Source: Pseudobdellovibrio sp.
GTDB taxonomy: Bacteria > Bdellovibrionota > Bdellovibrionia > Bdellovibrionales > Bdellovibrionaceae
Direction of reading: 5' to 3'
NCBI GenBank assembly: GCA_025449725.1
Contig: JANWIU010000116.1
Coordinates: 1-5,325, forward strand
DNA length: 5,325 nucleotides
Positions 4,691 through 5,325 of this stretch are shown here, one piece after another. Positions within the stretch are counted from its first letter, which is position 1. Each line of letters starts with the position of its first letter. Position numbers and translations under genes: made by a program. Below the pieces are notes generated by a model that saw nothing but the letters and a program-made list of their open reading frames with translations, did not search any database and had not been told where the DNA came from.

Positions 4691-5325
4691 TCGGCTCTTT
4701 TACTTCTAGGACCGCATCAACATGGCCGTAACGGGAATGCGGCGGAAGTTTGGTTTTAGGAAGCACTACAGAATTAGGCAGAACAGTTGCAAATTCACCG
4801 ACTTCAGCCGCCATCACATAAGAGTGAAGACCGATGTTGGCGCCTTTTGCGATCGTCAGCTTATCGACAATTAGATAGCCCTTCATTCCATAATGAGCCA
4901 TCAGATAAACGGAACCGCCGACAGTGGCATAGTCTGCAATTTCAATCAGGCAGGCATCCGAAACATTAGCTGTATTCAATAAAACATTCTTACCGATCTT
5001 CATTCCCATCGCCTTGAAGAAAAAAATCGAAATCGGAGAAGGTGTAATGAGGTTCAGTACCGTGTATCGAACCAGATAAATCAAAGCGTTGTGGTAAAAC
5101 CAGGGAACGGACTCTAAAGAAAACCACGCGCCCCTGTAAGCCTTAACAAATGGCCTGATCGGAGCATTTACGATTGTAACAATCACTACAAGACCTAAAA
5201 TAAAACAAAGAATTGAAAGCGACCCGCCGAATGCAAAGTAAAAGGTTTTTGTCAGTAAAGACTTCCCTAAAGACTGTTCAATGATTTGAGTCATGATGAC
5301 AGAACCCGGGTACAAAGCTGCCGCC
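4680..5325 (-). CDS. Membrane-anchored left-handed beta-helix (hexapeptide-repeat) acyltransferase-like protein, 5' end off window
   Basis: The frame is open to the right edge. The first ATG inside is 5294-5292 and a TTG is at 5315, but neither has a Shine-Dalgarno, and codons before them (Ala-Ala-Ala-Leu-Tyr-Pro-Gly) read like continuing membrane protein, so the true start is probably outside. Numbering from the TTG, a membrane helix lies at about 27-52 (FAFGGSLSILCFILGLVVIV), a Trp/Tyr-rich juxtamembrane part at 60-90, and a left-handed beta-helix at about 104-195 with hexapeptide-like turns (MKIGKN, IEIADYATVGG, LTIAKGANIG, AEVGEFATVLPNSVVLP). His141 in LMAHYG is at the place where related proteins carry a conserved His. 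The layout resembles the C-terminal membrane-plus-hexapeptide module of Pls/PosA-type peptide synthetases as well as stand-alone acetyltransferases. Stop TAA is at 4682-4680, 11 bp inside the methyltransferase gene. Confidence 0.75.
   Translation of the reverse strand, partial: AAALYPGSVIMTQIIEQSLGKSLLTKTFYFAFGGSLSILCFILGLVVIVTIVNAPIRPFVKAYRGAWFSLESVPWFYHNALIYLVRYTVLNLITPSPISIFFFKAMGMKIGKNVLLNTANVSDACLIEIADYATVGGSVYLMAHYGMKGYLIVDKLTIAKGANIGLHSYVMAAEVGEFATVLPNSVVLPKTKLPPHSRYGHVDAVLEVKEPNAG

Noticed and set aside
4787..4969. Plus-strand open frame of 60 codons
   Set aside because: Antisense to the beta-helix acyltransferase-like gene; composition (Arg, Ser, His, Gln) is typical of a shadow frame.

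Overview
The window reads as chromosomal DNA of a Gram-negative bacterium. Three of its six genes encode secreted, beta-strand-rich proteins that look like outer-membrane barrels. GC content is moderate to low (roughly low-to-mid 40s percent by eye), genes are tightly packed, and several proteins are Lys-rich. This would suit a Bdellovibrionota-like organism, but that placement is a guess from style; no marker gene is present. I see no rRNA, tRNA, CRISPR array or insertion sequence.

Left part (1-2529, minus strand): a long reading frame runs off the left edge (1-1424). It encodes a signal-peptide protein with the N-terminal 'GMGNAFTAVADD...NPAG' signature of FadL/PorV/TraF-like outer-membrane barrels. 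An Ala/Pro/Lys/Glu/Asp-rich stretch of about 125 residues interrupts the barrel. Upstream of it, after a 133-bp gap with a candidate promoter, is a second predicted outer-membrane protein (1558-2529) with a signal peptide and a C-terminal Phe.

Middle (2530-3506, plus strand): only 43 bp separates that gene from a divergent two-gene operon. The first gene (2573-3202) is a small predicted barrel whose best start is a GTG without a Shine-Dalgarno sequence. The second (3216-3506) is a GlsB/YeaQ/YmgE-type small membrane protein. Its stop codon overlaps the stop of the converging next gene, so any terminator for the plus operon must lie inside that gene. A weak AT-rich candidate is at 3552-3577.

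Right part (3503-5325, minus strand): a left-handed beta-helix acyltransferase-like membrane protein, open to the right edge, overlaps by 11 bp a beta-class DNA methyltransferase with DPPF and FCGSGTT motifs. The methyltransferase ends in a domain that resembles the nuclease-like tail of related enzymes but seems to lack the catalytic lysine.

The most unusual sequence-level signal is inside the methyltransferase gene. It is a perfect 17-bp inverted repeat with a 3-nt loop, followed 7 nt later in the transcript by an A9 run. An 8-nt homopolymer lies exactly at the catalytic DPPF codons, a second A8 lies further on, and a smaller perfect hairpin sits downstream. These could reflect slippage or phase variation, mRNA structure or template-switch mutagenesis. 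Nothing here demonstrates a complete new defence system.
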